This document shows, one piece after another, positions 26,229 through 34,523 of a stretch of DNA of 64,000 nucleotides; positions within the stretch are counted from its first letter, which is position 1; every line of letters begins with the position of its first letter. Source of the stretch: CADCWN01 sp039810045 (GTDB lineage Bacteria > Chloroflexota > Chloroflexia > Thermomicrobiales > CADCWN01); NCBI GenBank assembly GCA_039810045.1, contig JBDHWF010000004.1, forward strand, positions 1 to 64,000. Direction: 5' to 3'. Made by a program: the position numbers and the translations under genes. Under the pieces are notes generated by a model. The model did no database searches. It was not told where the DNA came from and was given only the letters and a program-made list of their open reading frames with translations.

Positions 26229-26253
26229 TCGCCATCACCACAAGAGCAACGCT

Positions 26254-26287
26254 GGGGTCGGGCAAGTTTGCCCGACCCCTTTTGTTT
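26254..26287 (+). terminator. Rho-independent terminator after the small ORF
   Basis: 12-bp perfect inverted repeat GGGGTCGGGCAA (26254-26265) and TTGCCCGACCCC (26268-26279), followed by TTTTGTTT. The T-run is on the plus strand only, so it serves the small gene rather than the convergent MFS gene. Confidence 0.9.
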
Positions 26288-26296
26288 GTCCACGAA

Positions 26297-27523
26297 TTAC
26301 ACAGCTACTGGCTTCACTGCCGGAGTCATCCGGCCAGTGGCGAAGGCGGCAGCCAGACCGCAAGCCAGGCACCCCAGCCCAGCAACGCCCAAGGCACCAC
26401 GCACGCCAGCAAACTCCGCCAAGGCCCCAACCGCCAGACTACCAAACGGCACCAATCCTGAGTTGACAATCATCCAGACACCAAGCACCCGACCCTCTGT
26501 TCCTGGTGGCGAGGCCAATTGTAAGGTCGCCCCAGCGGAGGAGAGATAGCCAATGATCGCCGCTCCAAAAAGCCCGATGCAGAATAGGGCCAACAAGAAC
26601 GATGGCGACCAGGCAAAGGCGGCCAACGCCAACCCAGTCACCATTTCCAGCACCGCCAACGCCATCCCCGGTCGGCGCGCAACAATCGCCGTACCGGAGA
26701 TGAACGCACCAACGATTGCCCCGACCCCTGTTGCCGTTAGTAAGAGACTGAGTCCCGCCTCACCACGGGCGAAAATATCGCGCGCCATCACTGGAAAAAA
26801 GTTGCTGTAGGGCATTGCCAGCACAGCCAGACCTACAGCTGGCAAGAGGACCGCACGCAGTTGTGGATTCTTGATAATCATCATCGTACTGCCGCCAGTG
26901 ACCACCGCACGATTGGTCGCCGCTGGGCGCGATTGCGAGCGAATGGCGGCAAGCGCCGCCAGCACTGCCAGAAAGCTGATCGCGTTGGCCGCAAAGCACG
27001 CCCCCGCGCCAGCCTGCACCAGCAGCCAGCCCCCAATTGCCGGACCGATGATCCGCGTGAGATTGAACCGCGCGGAGTTAATCGCGATCGCCCGGCGCAA
27101 CTGCTCTGGCCCGACTAACTCTCGAATGAACGACTGCCAGCTTGGGCCATTCAGGGCATTGACAATCCCCGTTGCCGTGGCAATCGCCAACAAGATCGGC
27201 ACCGTTGCCCGACCAGCGATCTGCACCACTGCCAGCAGCACGGCAAAGATCGCCGCTAATGACTGAATCAGGAGCAAATACTTCCGCCGATCAACGCGGT
27301 CGGCGATAATTCCCGCCGGAATACCCAGGAGCAGTACGGGAATCAGTTGCACAAAACCAAGTACACCCAGCACAAAGGCTGAGTTCCCCAGTTGCAGCAC
27401 CACCCAACTCAGGGCGACAGTCTGCATCCAACTGCCTAAACTTGAAACAAAGGCCCCAATCAGAAAAAGCAGATAGTTACGATTTGCTAGTGGTCCCTCG
27501 CTCTGCCAGTGACCAATCTTCAT
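26297..27523 (-). CDS. MFS transporter, EntS/MFS_3-like
   Basis: 408 residues with 12 membrane helices. Opening LANRNYLLFLIGAFVSSLGS followed by MQTVALSWVVLQL and the loop 2-3 motif PAGIIADRVDRRKYLL is typical of the MFS_3 group that holds enterobactin and macrolide exporters. Substrate unknown. ATG preceded by GGAAGGTAATGG. Ends head-on to the small ORF. It is not close in sequence to the MFS proteins at 24.6 and 47.3 kb beyond the fold, although the 47.3 kb protein has a similar helix 1-3 pattern. Confidence 0.85.
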   Translation of the reverse strand: MKIGHWQSEGPLANRNYLLFLIGAFVSSLGSWMQTVALSWVVLQLGNSAFVLGVLGFVQLIPVLLLGIPAGIIADRVDRRKYLLLIQSLAAIFAVLLAVVQIAGRATVPILLAIATATGIVNALNGPSWQSFIRELVGPEQLRRAIAINSARFNLTRIIGPAIGGWLLVQAGAGACFAANAISFLAVLAALAAIRSQSRPAATNRAVVTGGSTMMIIKNPQLRAVLLPAVGLAVLAMPYSNFFPVMARDIFARGEAGLSLLLTATGVGAIVGAFISGTAIVARRPGMALAVLEMVTGLALAAFAWSPSFLLALFCIGLFGAAIIGYLSSAGATLQLASPPGTEGRVLGVWMIVNSGLVPFGSLAVGALAEFAGVRGALGVAGLGCLACGLAAAFATGRMTPAVKPVAV

Positions 27524-27605
27524 CGACCATTACCTTCCACACCCTGATCCCCGCGTCCCTTATACCGCTGCCGCGCTCCAGGCGCAACCATCGGCAGGTA
27601 GATCG

Positions 27606-29513
27606 CTAGCGAAGTGGGGTTTGGCCATAAATGGTCACGCGCGTGCCGACTGCGGCAAAGTTCCAGAAGAACTCAGCATCTGGCAATGTTTCACTCAGGC
27701 ACCCGTGGCTGGAGGGCGTGCCAAAGCTGCCGGGTTCTTTCCACCACGAATAATGCAGGGCGTGGCCTTCGCCGGTGAAATACTGGGTGTAGAGGACATT
27801 TTCGAGGCGATAGTATTCCTCTGCGCCAATACTTTCGCTGGTCATTGTTTCATTCTCAACGCGGTAGATGATGTAAAACGTCCCTGTTGGCGTCTCCCAG
27901 CCGCGTTTACCACTAGAAATTGTGGCGGTGTAGACGCGCTTCTTGCCAACAACAGCATACATCCGCTGGGTAGACAGGTTGACCTCTACCCAGCGTTCTG
28001 GCTGCATCGCGGCGACATCCGCTTCGGTGATCTTCGGCTTCGTTTCCTGAATGGGCAGGGCGATCGTGCGGGTAGCGGTAGGGTTATTGAGCACAGCCAG
28101 CGCGGCTTTCAGCGTCGCAGCCAGATCAAGGGCGCGGCCTACCGCGCTTGGACTGGTGACACGATAGACATCAGTCCCATCATCCATCGTATAGCCTGCA
28201 TCGACCGCTGGTTGATCGATCTGGCCCTGGATGCTGGCAAGATAGGCATTGAGTGCCTGCTCATCAAAGATGATTCGGGGGCCAGCCGCTGGCGTGAGTC
28301 CCGGTAGCAACGTGATCCAGTTGGCCACCTCTGGCGGGGTCAGCAGCCAGCGTTGCCCCTGTCCTTGCAACACAACGGGCCCAGCCAGATAGCTCTGGGC
28401 GAGCTTCTGATTTGCGACGGCGATATCTTGCTCAGTCAAGCCCGGTCGCCAACGTTCAACGACTGGCGCAACCAACCGTTCCTGATCGCCTTCTAGCGCC
28501 GTAATGACCGCTGCCGTCGTCGCGGCAAGATCAAGTTGCCGCCCATCAAGCGCCGCAGTGGTCACGACAAAAGCCCGCTGGCGTTGGTCATATTCGTAGG
28601 TAGCACTCTGGGTATCGCGCCGGATTTGCGGGGCATAGGCCCCAACCGCTTGCTGCACTGCGGCCTGATTGATCTGCACCGTGAGCGGCTCATTACTGGC
28701 GGAATTTGGCCTCACTTCCAACCAGGTGCCAATCGTCGCTGTGCTGAAAAGTTCGTCAACGTCATCGCCACGTAACCGCAGCGGCTGCGCCAAAAACCGC
28801 TCGGCACGTTGTTGAGCCGCCGCGAGTACCGCACTATTTACCGCTGGCTGAATCTGTTCAGCGACTGGTAAAACCACTTCAGGCGCTGGTGTCGTTGCCG
28901 CAGTAATAACAAGTGGCACCGCTGCAGCAAGATCTAGGCCGCTCCCCTCCACAGGCGGAACAACGATTACCTGACCAGCAGTAATACGCAGCGCCCCATC
29001 TCTGGCTGGCATATCATTGATCCCAGCCAGGGTGCTTAGGTGCGCCCGAAGTTGCGCTTCGTCAGTAGTAACGATCGGGTTGATGGTGCCGCCCCGCAAT
29101 GGCAACGTGAGGATCGTGCCCAGGCGATCCAGTGGGGATCCCTCATGCCCGATCGCGTAGGCAGCAGCGAGTGTAGCGGGAACGTCATAGCGCAGGCCCA
29201 ACTCGTGGCGAGAAAAGGTAGCGCTTCCAGCAGGGCCAGTCAGCGTAAGCGGGGCGGCCTCCCAATGGGCCGCTTCGTCGGTCAGGCGTGTGGTCGCTGC
29301 CGTCTGATCGAAGCCGCCAAGATCAACCGAGCCAACGCGCACGCCAGGATAGATCGCGGCCCAACGCAATGCCAACGCCAGGCCAACACCGAGCAACAGC
29401 GCGATGAGCGCCAGACTGATCGCCAAGCCACTGCGCCAACCAATCAGGCGTGCTGCCGAGCGATCTGGCCCGGTCGCTACCCCCGCTGGCTGCCGCCGAA
29501 CCTGCCCTAGCAC
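27606..29513 (-). CDS. L,D-transpeptidase (YkuD) with repeated peptidoglycan-binding-like domains
   Basis: 635 residues, GTG start after GGGGAGGCAGAGCG. A cytoplasmic head of about 25 residues precedes one membrane helix (LAISLALIALLLGVGLALAL), so this is a type II membrane protein with its bulk outside. Residues about 55-500 show four repeated alpha/beta modules with the PG_binding_4/VanW-like pattern (F..HELGLRYD, VVPP.EG..LDL). The C-terminal YkuD domain (about 515-635) has HYSWWKEPGSFGTPSSHGC, giving the catalytic His and Cys. Expected role: 3-3 cross-linking of peptidoglycan or attachment of proteins to it. Stands alone; divergent from the ATP-grasp gene. Confidence 0.92.
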   Translation of the reverse strand: MLGQVRRQPAGVATGPDRSAARLIGWRSGLAISLALIALLLGVGLALALRWAAIYPGVRVGSVDLGGFDQTAATTRLTDEAAHWEAAPLTLTGPAGSATFSRHELGLRYDVPATLAAAYAIGHEGSPLDRLGTILTLPLRGGTINPIVTTDEAQLRAHLSTLAGINDMPARDGALRITAGQVIVVPPVEGSGLDLAAAVPLVITAATTPAPEVVLPVAEQIQPAVNSAVLAAAQQRAERFLAQPLRLRGDDVDELFSTATIGTWLEVRPNSASNEPLTVQINQAAVQQAVGAYAPQIRRDTQSATYEYDQRQRAFVVTTAALDGRQLDLAATTAAVITALEGDQERLVAPVVERWRPGLTEQDIAVANQKLAQSYLAGPVVLQGQGQRWLLTPPEVANWITLLPGLTPAAGPRIIFDEQALNAYLASIQGQIDQPAVDAGYTMDDGTDVYRVTSPSAVGRALDLAATLKAALAVLNNPTATRTIALPIQETKPKITEADVAAMQPERWVEVNLSTQRMYAVVGKKRVYTATISSGKRGWETPTGTFYIIYRVENETMTSESIGAEEYYRLENVLYTQYFTGEGHALHYSWWKEPGSFGTPSSHGCLSETLPDAEFFWNFAAVGTRVTIYGQTPLR

Positions 29514-29588
29514 CGCTCTGCCTCCCCAAGAGTTCCCACGGATATGTCACCTGACTTGCGATTATTGTCTACCATACAAGACCGGCCC

Positions 29589-29610
29589 ACAATATGCAAG
29601 TACATATTGT
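29589..29610. repeat. Perfect 8-bp inverted repeat in the LDT/ATP-grasp intergenic region
   Basis: ACAATATG (29589-29596), 6-base centre, CATATTGT (29603-29610). AT-rich in a GC-rich genome and placed between divergent genes, so a regulator site is possible. A candidate LDT promoter on the minus strand (TTGTGG, 17 bases, GACAAT) overlaps its proximal arm, which fits a repressor site. Confidence 0.4.
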
Positions 29611-29747
29611 ACGGACGCTACGCCTACGCCAGTAGCCTTATTGATATAACGAAGCAGTGCGTTGGTTGGTATCGTCAGGTTCCGCAGAATTACGTACAAT
29701 GCCTATGTTGAAGCCTTGAATGGCTTCGTTGTTGAGGAGTCGCCACG

Positions 29748-31052
29748 ATGAATCAGCCTGTGAATACCCGAAAACGGATTCTCCTTTTGCTCTCCCCACT
29801 TACCTATCGGGCGAACGCTTTTCTGGCCGCTGCCGAGCACCTGGATGTCGATCTGGTCAAAGGAATCGATATGCCGAAGACGCTGGCCGACTACTGGAAC
29901 CAGCCATTCGGCCTTGATTTCAGCCGCCCGGAGGTTGCCACGCAACAGATCGTCGCCCAGGCCGCCGATACACCCTTCGACGCAATCATTTCGGTTGACG
30001 ATAGCGCCAGCCTGCTGGCGGCTCAGGCTTCAGCCGCGCTGGGCCTCTCGCATAACTCGCCCGATGCCGCGCTCGCTGCCCGCAACAAACAGGTGATGCG
30101 CGAGGCATTACGGGCGGGGGGGGTGCCAGTTCCAGCGTTTCAACCGTTCCTGCTCAGTGATGATCCGCAGATCATCGCGGAAACAGTCACCTACCCCTGC
30201 GTGGTCAAGCCGATCTTGCTCTCTGGCAGTCGCGGGGTGATTCGGGCAAACGACCCCCGCGAATTTGTGATGGCGTTCACCCGCCTGCACCAGATGCTCC
30301 TCACTGATGGTGTTGATCCCACCAAAACAACAGTGCTGGTGGAGGAATATATCCCAGGCTACGAGGTAGCGCTGGAAGGGCTACTGACAGACGGTGAACT
30401 GCGGGTCTTGGCGATCTTCGATAAGCCCGACCCACTCGATGGCCCCTTCTTTGAGGAAACGCTCTACATCACGCCATCGCGGCACCCAGCCGCCGACCAG
30501 GAGGCGATCACTGCCGCCACTGCGGCAGCAGCCCACGCTTTAGGCCTCCGCAGCGGCCCCGTTCACGCCGAGCTACGAGTAAACGAGCGGGGCGCCTGGC
30601 TGGTGGAGATTGCTGGTCGCTCGATTGGCGGGCAATGCTCAACCATTCTCGAATTTGGGGCGGGGATGTCGCTCGAAGAGTTGATCTTGCGGCACGCTGT
30701 TGGCCTGCCGCTCGATTCGCTCGACCGCCCAAAAGATGCGGCTGGCGCGATGATGATCCCGATCCCTGAAGGTGGGATCCTGACTGGGGTGACTGGCGAA
30801 GCTGAAGCTGCCGCCGTGCCCCATATCACTGGGGTTTCAATCAGTGCCGCAGTAGGCAGTCGGATCGTGCCATTGCCCGAAGGGTCATCGTATCTTGGCT
30901 TCATCTTTGCCCGGGCCGCCGATCCAGCCACCGTTGAAGCGGCGCTGCGTGCTGCCCACGCCTGCCTCCACTTCGCGATAAAGCCAGAGATTCCCGTTCG
31001 GGTTGGCACCACCACCCCAGCGAGCCTACCAGTACTGCAACGCACAGATTAA
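29748..31052 (+). CDS. ATP-grasp carboxylate-amine/thiol ligase
   Basis: 434 residues. A Rossmann-like N-domain (about 1-100) is followed by the ATP-grasp core: NKQVMREALRAGGVPVPAF, VVKPILLSGSRGVIRA (ATP-binding Lys and glycine loop), VEEYIPGYEVALEG, and HAELRVNERGAWLVEIAGR with the Glu and Asn that hold Mg2+. Closest in pattern to L-amino acid ligases and carnosine-synthase-like enzymes, which join a carboxyl group to an amine via acyl phosphate. The product is unknown. GTTGAGGAG precedes the ATG. The CMD-family gene follows 36 bases downstream with its own AAAGGAGG, making a likely two-gene operon. Confidence 0.88.
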   Translation: MNQPVNTRKRILLLLSPLTYRANAFLAAAEHLDVDLVKGIDMPKTLADYWNQPFGLDFSRPEVATQQIVAQAADTPFDAIISVDDSASLLAAQASAALGLSHNSPDAALAARNKQVMREALRAGGVPVPAFQPFLLSDDPQIIAETVTYPCVVKPILLSGSRGVIRANDPREFVMAFTRLHQMLLTDGVDPTKTTVLVEEYIPGYEVALEGLLTDGELRVLAIFDKPDPLDGPFFEETLYITPSRHPAADQEAITAATAAAAHALGLRSGPVHAELRVNERGAWLVEIAGRSIGGQCSTILEFGAGMSLEELILRHAVGLPLDSLDRPKDAAGAMMIPIPEGGILTGVTGEAEAAAVPHITGVSISAAVGSRIVPLPEGSSYLGFIFARAADPATVEAALRAAHACLHFAIKPEIPVRVGTTTPASLPVLQRTD

Positions 31053-31087
31053 AGAGTGGCAGATTAGGAAAAAGGAGGAACCCCACC

Positions 31088-31429
31088 ATGAGCAAACCGC
31101 AAACAGTGGCCCAGCAATTAGTCGGCGATGTAGCCCCCAAGCTGGCAGAACTCACTGACGATGTACTTTTTGGCGATATTTGGGAACGACCCGGTCTCTC
31201 CAAGCGTGATCGCAGCCTGATCACCGTCGCCACGCTGGTCGCGCTCTATCGCACCCGAGAGTTACCGGGCCATCTGCGGCGGGCATTGGCGAATGGCGTC
31301 ACGCAGGAAGAACTGGCCGAACTCTTTACGCACCTCGCCTTCTACTCTGGCTGGCCCACGGCGATGACGGCAGCCAGTATCGCGAAGGAGATCTTCGCGG
31401 CCACCGCCGAGGAAACCGCCACAGAATAG
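31088..31429 (+). CDS. Carboxymuconolactone decarboxylase (CMD/AhpD-fold) protein
   Basis: 113 residues, all-helical. The stretch DIWERPGLSKRDRSLITVAT and GHLRRALANGVTQEELAELF are typical of the CMD family. The AhpD-type CxxC pair is absent, so a peroxidase-partner role is unlikely; the residues fit the decarboxylase/uncharacterised branch. AAAAGGAGGAACCCCACC precedes the ATG. Follows the ATP-grasp gene and may act in the same pathway. Confidence 0.88.
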   Translation: MSKPQTVAQQLVGDVAPKLAELTDDVLFGDIWERPGLSKRDRSLITVATLVALYRTRELPGHLRRALANGVTQEELAELFTHLAFYSGWPTAMTAASIAKEIFAATAEETATE

Positions 31430-31443
31430 CAAGCTCATCCACC

Positions 31444-31699
31444 AGCCTTTGGAGGTGGATACAACGAAAGCTCTATCAGGGGGCCGCAATTGGGGTTAGT
31501 AACTTCCAGCCCAATTGCCTGATAGAGCTGCTAATCAACAATGCAGTCACACCGCCAGTGAATCAGACTCTTCGACATTGAACTCAGCCCCGACGACATG
31601 GCCGCTATCGCCACACTCGATCGACAGGAGAGCAGCTTTTTCGACCATCGCGACCCAGCCCAGGTGAAGCGATTAAATGAGGCTGGGCGGCGGACCTGA
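31444..31699 (+). pseudogene. Remnant of an aldo/keto reductase (central piece fused to C-terminus)
   Basis: Two frames read as parts of one aldo/keto reductase of the 2,5-diketogluconate reductase type. From about 31468 one frame gives KLYQGAAIGVSNFQPN and then IELLINNAVTPPVNQ (to 31566), matching the family's strand-6 region GKVRAIGVSNF...VTPxVNQ. From 31562 the next frame gives LFDIELSPDDMAAIATLD, then SSFFDHRDPAQVK and ends at TGA 31699, the normal C-terminus. About 120-130 residues between these pieces (with the nicotinamide- and phosphate-binding loops) and the whole N-terminal half are missing. An intact aldo/keto reductase of a different subgroup begins 35 bases downstream. This is the only non-intact gene I found. 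Confidence 0.82.
31469..31529. repeat. Quasi-palindrome inside the decayed reductase
   Basis: AGCTCTATCAGG (31469-31480) pairs perfectly with CCTGATAGAGCT (31518-31529); inside it CAATTGGG (31487-31494) pairs with CCCAATTG (31510-31517). Together this is a 20-bp stem with one 6-base bulge on the left side and a 15-base loop. It overlaps coding-like sequence of the pseudogene. Confidence 0.85.
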
Positions 31700-31734
31700 G
31701 CGCATCAGTTTATCCGCAGCGAAAGGAGCAGAAG

Positions 31735-32712
31735 ATGCAGAAGCGCATACTTGGCAACAATCTGGCAGTCTCCGCTATCGGCCTGGGCTGTATGAGCATG
31801 ACAGGTGGCTACAGTTGGTCGCCCGATCGGCAGGAGATGATCACGCTGATCCGAACGGCGGTCGAGCGCGGCGTCACCTTCTTCGACACTGCTCAAGTCT
31901 ACGGGCGGTTCGCCAATGAGGAATTGGTGGGTGAGGCCCTGGCTCCAGTCCGGGATCAGGTGGTGATCGCTACCAAATTCGGCCACAATTTCGGCCCTGA
32001 AGGTGGCCTGAATAGTCAGCCCGCCTACATCACGGAATTGGTCGAAGGCTCACTAACGCGGCTAAAGACCGACTATATTGATCTTTTCTATCAGCATCGG
32101 GTTGATCCAGATGTGCCGATTGAAGAGGTCGCGGGCACCGTGAAAGACCTGATTCAGGCCGGGAAGGTCAGACACTTCGGTCTTTCTGAAGCCGCTGCAC
32201 AAACAATTCGGCGCGCTCACGCTGTGCAGCCTGTCACCGCCCTACAAAGTGAATACTCCCTCTGGTATCGCCGCCCCGAGGCCGAAGTGTTACCAACACT
32301 TGAGGAATTGGGGATTGGCTTCGTCCCGTTCAGCCCACTCGGCAAGGGCTTTCTCACTGGCACGATTAATCAGCATACTGCATTCGATAACAACGACATT
32401 CGCAGCACTATCCCCCGCTTCACGCCAGAGGCGCGGACGGCGAACCAGGCAATAGTTGAACAGATTAGTGCTATTGCCCAACAGAAAGGCACCACGCCCG
32501 CCCGGCTCGCGCTGGCCTGGTTGTTGGCCCAGAAACCGTGGATCGTACCAATCCCTGGCACCCGCAGACTGGAGCGACTGGAAGAAAACCTGGGGGCAGT
32601 AGAGATTGTACTCAGTGCAGACGATCTTCGTGAAATTGAAGCGGCTACCGCCCAGATCACCGTTCAGGGCGCACGCTACCCCGAAGATCTGGAGCGCCAG
32701 ACCGGGCGCTGA
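31735..32712 (+). CDS. Aldo/keto reductase
   Basis: 325 residues, TIM barrel NAD(P)H-dependent oxidoreductase. Catalytic tetrad visible: Asp and Tyr in FFDTAQVYG, Lys in VIATKFGHN and His in LFYQHRVD. IGLGCMSMTGGYS near the start and VPIPGTRRLERLEENLGA near the end (cofactor phosphate loop) mark the YajO/IolS/AKR13-like group. Reduces aldehydes or ketones; substrate unknown. AAAGGAGCAGAAG precedes the ATG. It follows the remnant of a different aldo/keto reductase. Confidence 0.92.
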   Translation: MQKRILGNNLAVSAIGLGCMSMTGGYSWSPDRQEMITLIRTAVERGVTFFDTAQVYGRFANEELVGEALAPVRDQVVIATKFGHNFGPEGGLNSQPAYITELVEGSLTRLKTDYIDLFYQHRVDPDVPIEEVAGTVKDLIQAGKVRHFGLSEAAAQTIRRAHAVQPVTALQSEYSLWYRRPEAEVLPTLEELGIGFVPFSPLGKGFLTGTINQHTAFDNNDIRSTIPRFTPEARTANQAIVEQISAIAQQKGTTPARLALAWLLAQKPWIVPIPGTRRLERLEENLGAVEIVLSADDLREIEAATAQITVQGARYPEDLERQTGR

Positions 32713-32797
32713 ACGCCAAGCTAGACCGCACAGTAAGGCACGCTTGTTGATAGTCCTTCCGCCCTATCGCTGACCATAATCGCGCAGGCTATTTCGC

Positions 32798-32827
32798 TTG
32801 ACAATCAGGGCAAAATCATCGTATCAT
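32798..32827 (+). promoter_or_regulatory. Near-consensus promoter for the GbsR-type gene
   Basis: TTGACA (32798-32803), 18-base spacer, TATCAT (32822-32827). Its -35 hexamer coincides with the first codon of the longest reading frame, which rules that start out. Confidence 0.85.
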
Positions 32828-32863
32828 TTATTTCAGAAATTCGTGAAACCTCCGGAGGCAGCT

Positions 32864-33496
32864 GTGGCCGCGACCCATGCAATCGAAGATACGTCGCGCA
32901 AACGGCAGATTGAAGATCGGGTGCTGCAAGAGTGGGCCGAGCTAGCGACGGCTTGGGGGGTCAGCCCAGTGCTGGGGCGAATTCATGGTCTACTGTTGCT
33001 GAGCGGTCAGCCGATGACTGCCGAGGAAATTTGCGAGCGGCTACAGATTAGCCGGGCCTCAGCCTCAGTGCAGCTCAATGCTATTCTCGACTGGGGGTTA
33101 GCCCGCCGGATCTTCGTCCCTGGCGATCGGCGGCAATATTATCAGGGCGATCAGGATCACTGGTCCTGGTTCCGCCGGGCAGCGATTGTCCGGAAGCGGC
33201 GCGAGTTTGACCCAGTGGTCGATCGATTGGGGGAATGCCTGGCCGAGGCCGAAGCCGCCGCCAGCGATGACCCCGAACTCACCAGTTTCAGCGAACGAAT
33301 CGGCAGCTTACACCGCTTTGTCAGCGAACTCTTTCGCGGCGTTGGCCTGGTGCTGGAGGAAGAAGAAGCATTGCTGCACTATCTCCTCAGTCTTTCGCCA
33401 CAAGATCTCGATGAACTCCGCGCTATTCTGCGCCTTGCGCTTGGTCGCGCCGATGATATTGCGGCCCAGCAAGCGAGCCAGAACGGTTCGGCCTAA
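32864..33496 (+). CDS. GbsR/MarR-like transcriptional regulator
   Basis: 210 residues from GTG 32864, which follows CCGGAGGCAGCT and lies about 30 bases after the predicted transcript start; the longer frame (from 32798) begins inside the promoter. The winged helix-turn-helix covers about residues 30-105: GVSPVLGRIHGLLLLSGQPM, then AEEICERLQISRASASVQLN, and the wing DRRQYYQGD. The C-terminal helical part fits the GbsR family, whose members regulate choline/glycine-betaine or other osmolyte and membrane functions. No osmolyte gene is nearby, so the target is unknown. Two hairpins follow before the convergent PIG-L gene. Confidence 0.85.
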   Translation: MAATHAIEDTSRKRQIEDRVLQEWAELATAWGVSPVLGRIHGLLLLSGQPMTAEEICERLQISRASASVQLNAILDWGLARRIFVPGDRRQYYQGDQDHWSWFRRAAIVRKRREFDPVVDRLGECLAEAEAAASDDPELTSFSERIGSLHRFVSELFRGVGLVLEEEEALLHYLLSLSPQDLDELRAILRLALGRADDIAAQQASQNGSA

Positions 33497-33615
33497 AGCG
33501 TCGTTTTTTCTTGTCAGGAGATTTCGCAATTTCCCGACAAACCGAAAACCGACAACACGCGATGCTGCGTTGATCGATGGAATGAAAGGAGGCACCTTCA
33601 CCAGCAGGATAATCA

Positions 33616-33686
33616 GTTGCCAGCAATGGTGAGCGCGGGTTGATGGTTGCAGTCCCATAACGCCGCCATTGCTGGCAACGTTTTTT
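33616..33686 (+). terminator. Long-loop intrinsic terminator after the GbsR-type gene
   Basis: 14-bp perfect stem GTTGCCAGCAATGG (33616-33629) and CCATTGCTGGCAAC (33666-33679), 36-base loop, then GTTTTTTG. An earlier imperfect hairpin (33511-33540, 12 of 13 bp) has no T-run behind it. AAAGGAGG at about 33587 has no start codon at the right distance, so no small gene is called. Confidence 0.7.
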
Positions 33687-33704
33687 GTGCCGTTGTTTTC
33701 GTTT

Positions 33705-34523
33705 TCAGTCGTACCTCACCCGCTCAACAGCAGGATCACTGACCAGAATGGCTTCCAGCGGATCGACCAGACCAGCTTGCACCGCCACCCGCCGCAACGA
33801 CTCCCGCCGCAACAACATCTCGCGCAATGGTTTCCCCTCAGCCCGCCGCAAAAATAAGGCCATCTGGCTCAGGTGCTGCGCTGCCGCCCGTTCCTTACGA
33901 TCCAGCAACGTATCGGAGAGATGGACGATCCAGTCTGCCGGGTCATCCTGATTCAGCAATCGTTCCAGGCGGGTATCGCCACCAGTAGCGTAGGTAGCGG
34001 CCCAGGTATAGAGCGCTGCCGGGGTATAGGCTGGCCCAGCTTCTGGGAACTGCGCAGGATCACCAGCAGCAGCAAAAGCGGCCCGCACTGCTTCATGCGT
34101 GTAGATATGCTGGGGGTGGCCATATTCACCGTTCGAGCCGTGGGTCAGCAATACGTCGGCATGCAGCCGTCGAATCACGGCAACGATTGCGCCAGTGAAC
34201 TCGTCCAAGGCCGCCGCAATGCGAAAGAGCGCGGTTGCAGGGGCGGGATCTTTCCCAGTGTGCGTCACCAGTGGGTCGAGGTAGGGCAAGAACTCCACCC
34301 CAGCGACACCAAGCGACGCCACCGCAGCGCGGAGCTCTGCCTCGCGCACTTCGCCGAGTCGTTCCTGCGTCGTTACCGCTGGCTCACCAACTTCGCCCCC
34401 CTCCCCACGCGTCACCGAAAGAATCTGCACCGTCAACCCTTTGGCAGCGGCCCAGGCTAGCGTCCCACCAGCCAGCATCGTTTCGTCATCTGGGTGCGCC
34501 CCAATCGCCAGTACTACCGCCAT
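33705..34523 (-). CDS. PIG-L family deacetylase (LmbE-like)
   Basis: 272 residues. GAHPDDE at 7-13 supplies the metal ligands and catalytic Asp, and HGSNGEYGHPQHIYTHEAV holds the second His cluster of the family. Members remove N-acetyl groups from GlcNAc-linked substrates (for example in mycothiol or bacillithiol synthesis, or glycolipids). Without partner genes the substrate is open; thiol biosynthesis genes are not in the window. The ATG at 34523 directly follows the stop of the nucleotidyltransferase and shares its ribosome-binding site GAGGAGGAGTAG, so the pair should be translationally coupled. Confidence 0.92.
   Translation of the reverse strand: MAVVLAIGAHPDDETMLAGGTLAWAAAKGLTVQILSVTRGEGGEVGEPAVTTQERLGEVREAELRAAVASLGVAGVEFLPYLDPLVTHTGKDPAPATALFRIAAALDEFTGAIVAVIRRLHADVLLTHGSNGEYGHPQHIYTHEAVRAAFAAAGDPAQFPEAGPAYTPAALYTWAATYATGGDTRLERLLNQDDPADWIVHLSDTLLDRKERAAAQHLSQMALFLRRAEGKPLREMLLRRESLRRVAVQAGLVDPLEAILVSDPAVERVRYD

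Noticed and set aside
32798..32863. Longer N-terminus of the GbsR-type protein
   Set aside because: It would start in the -35 hexamer of a near-consensus promoter.
33587..33660. Small gene behind AAAGGAGG
   Set aside because: No ATG, GTG or TTG at a usable distance with an open frame longer than a few codons.
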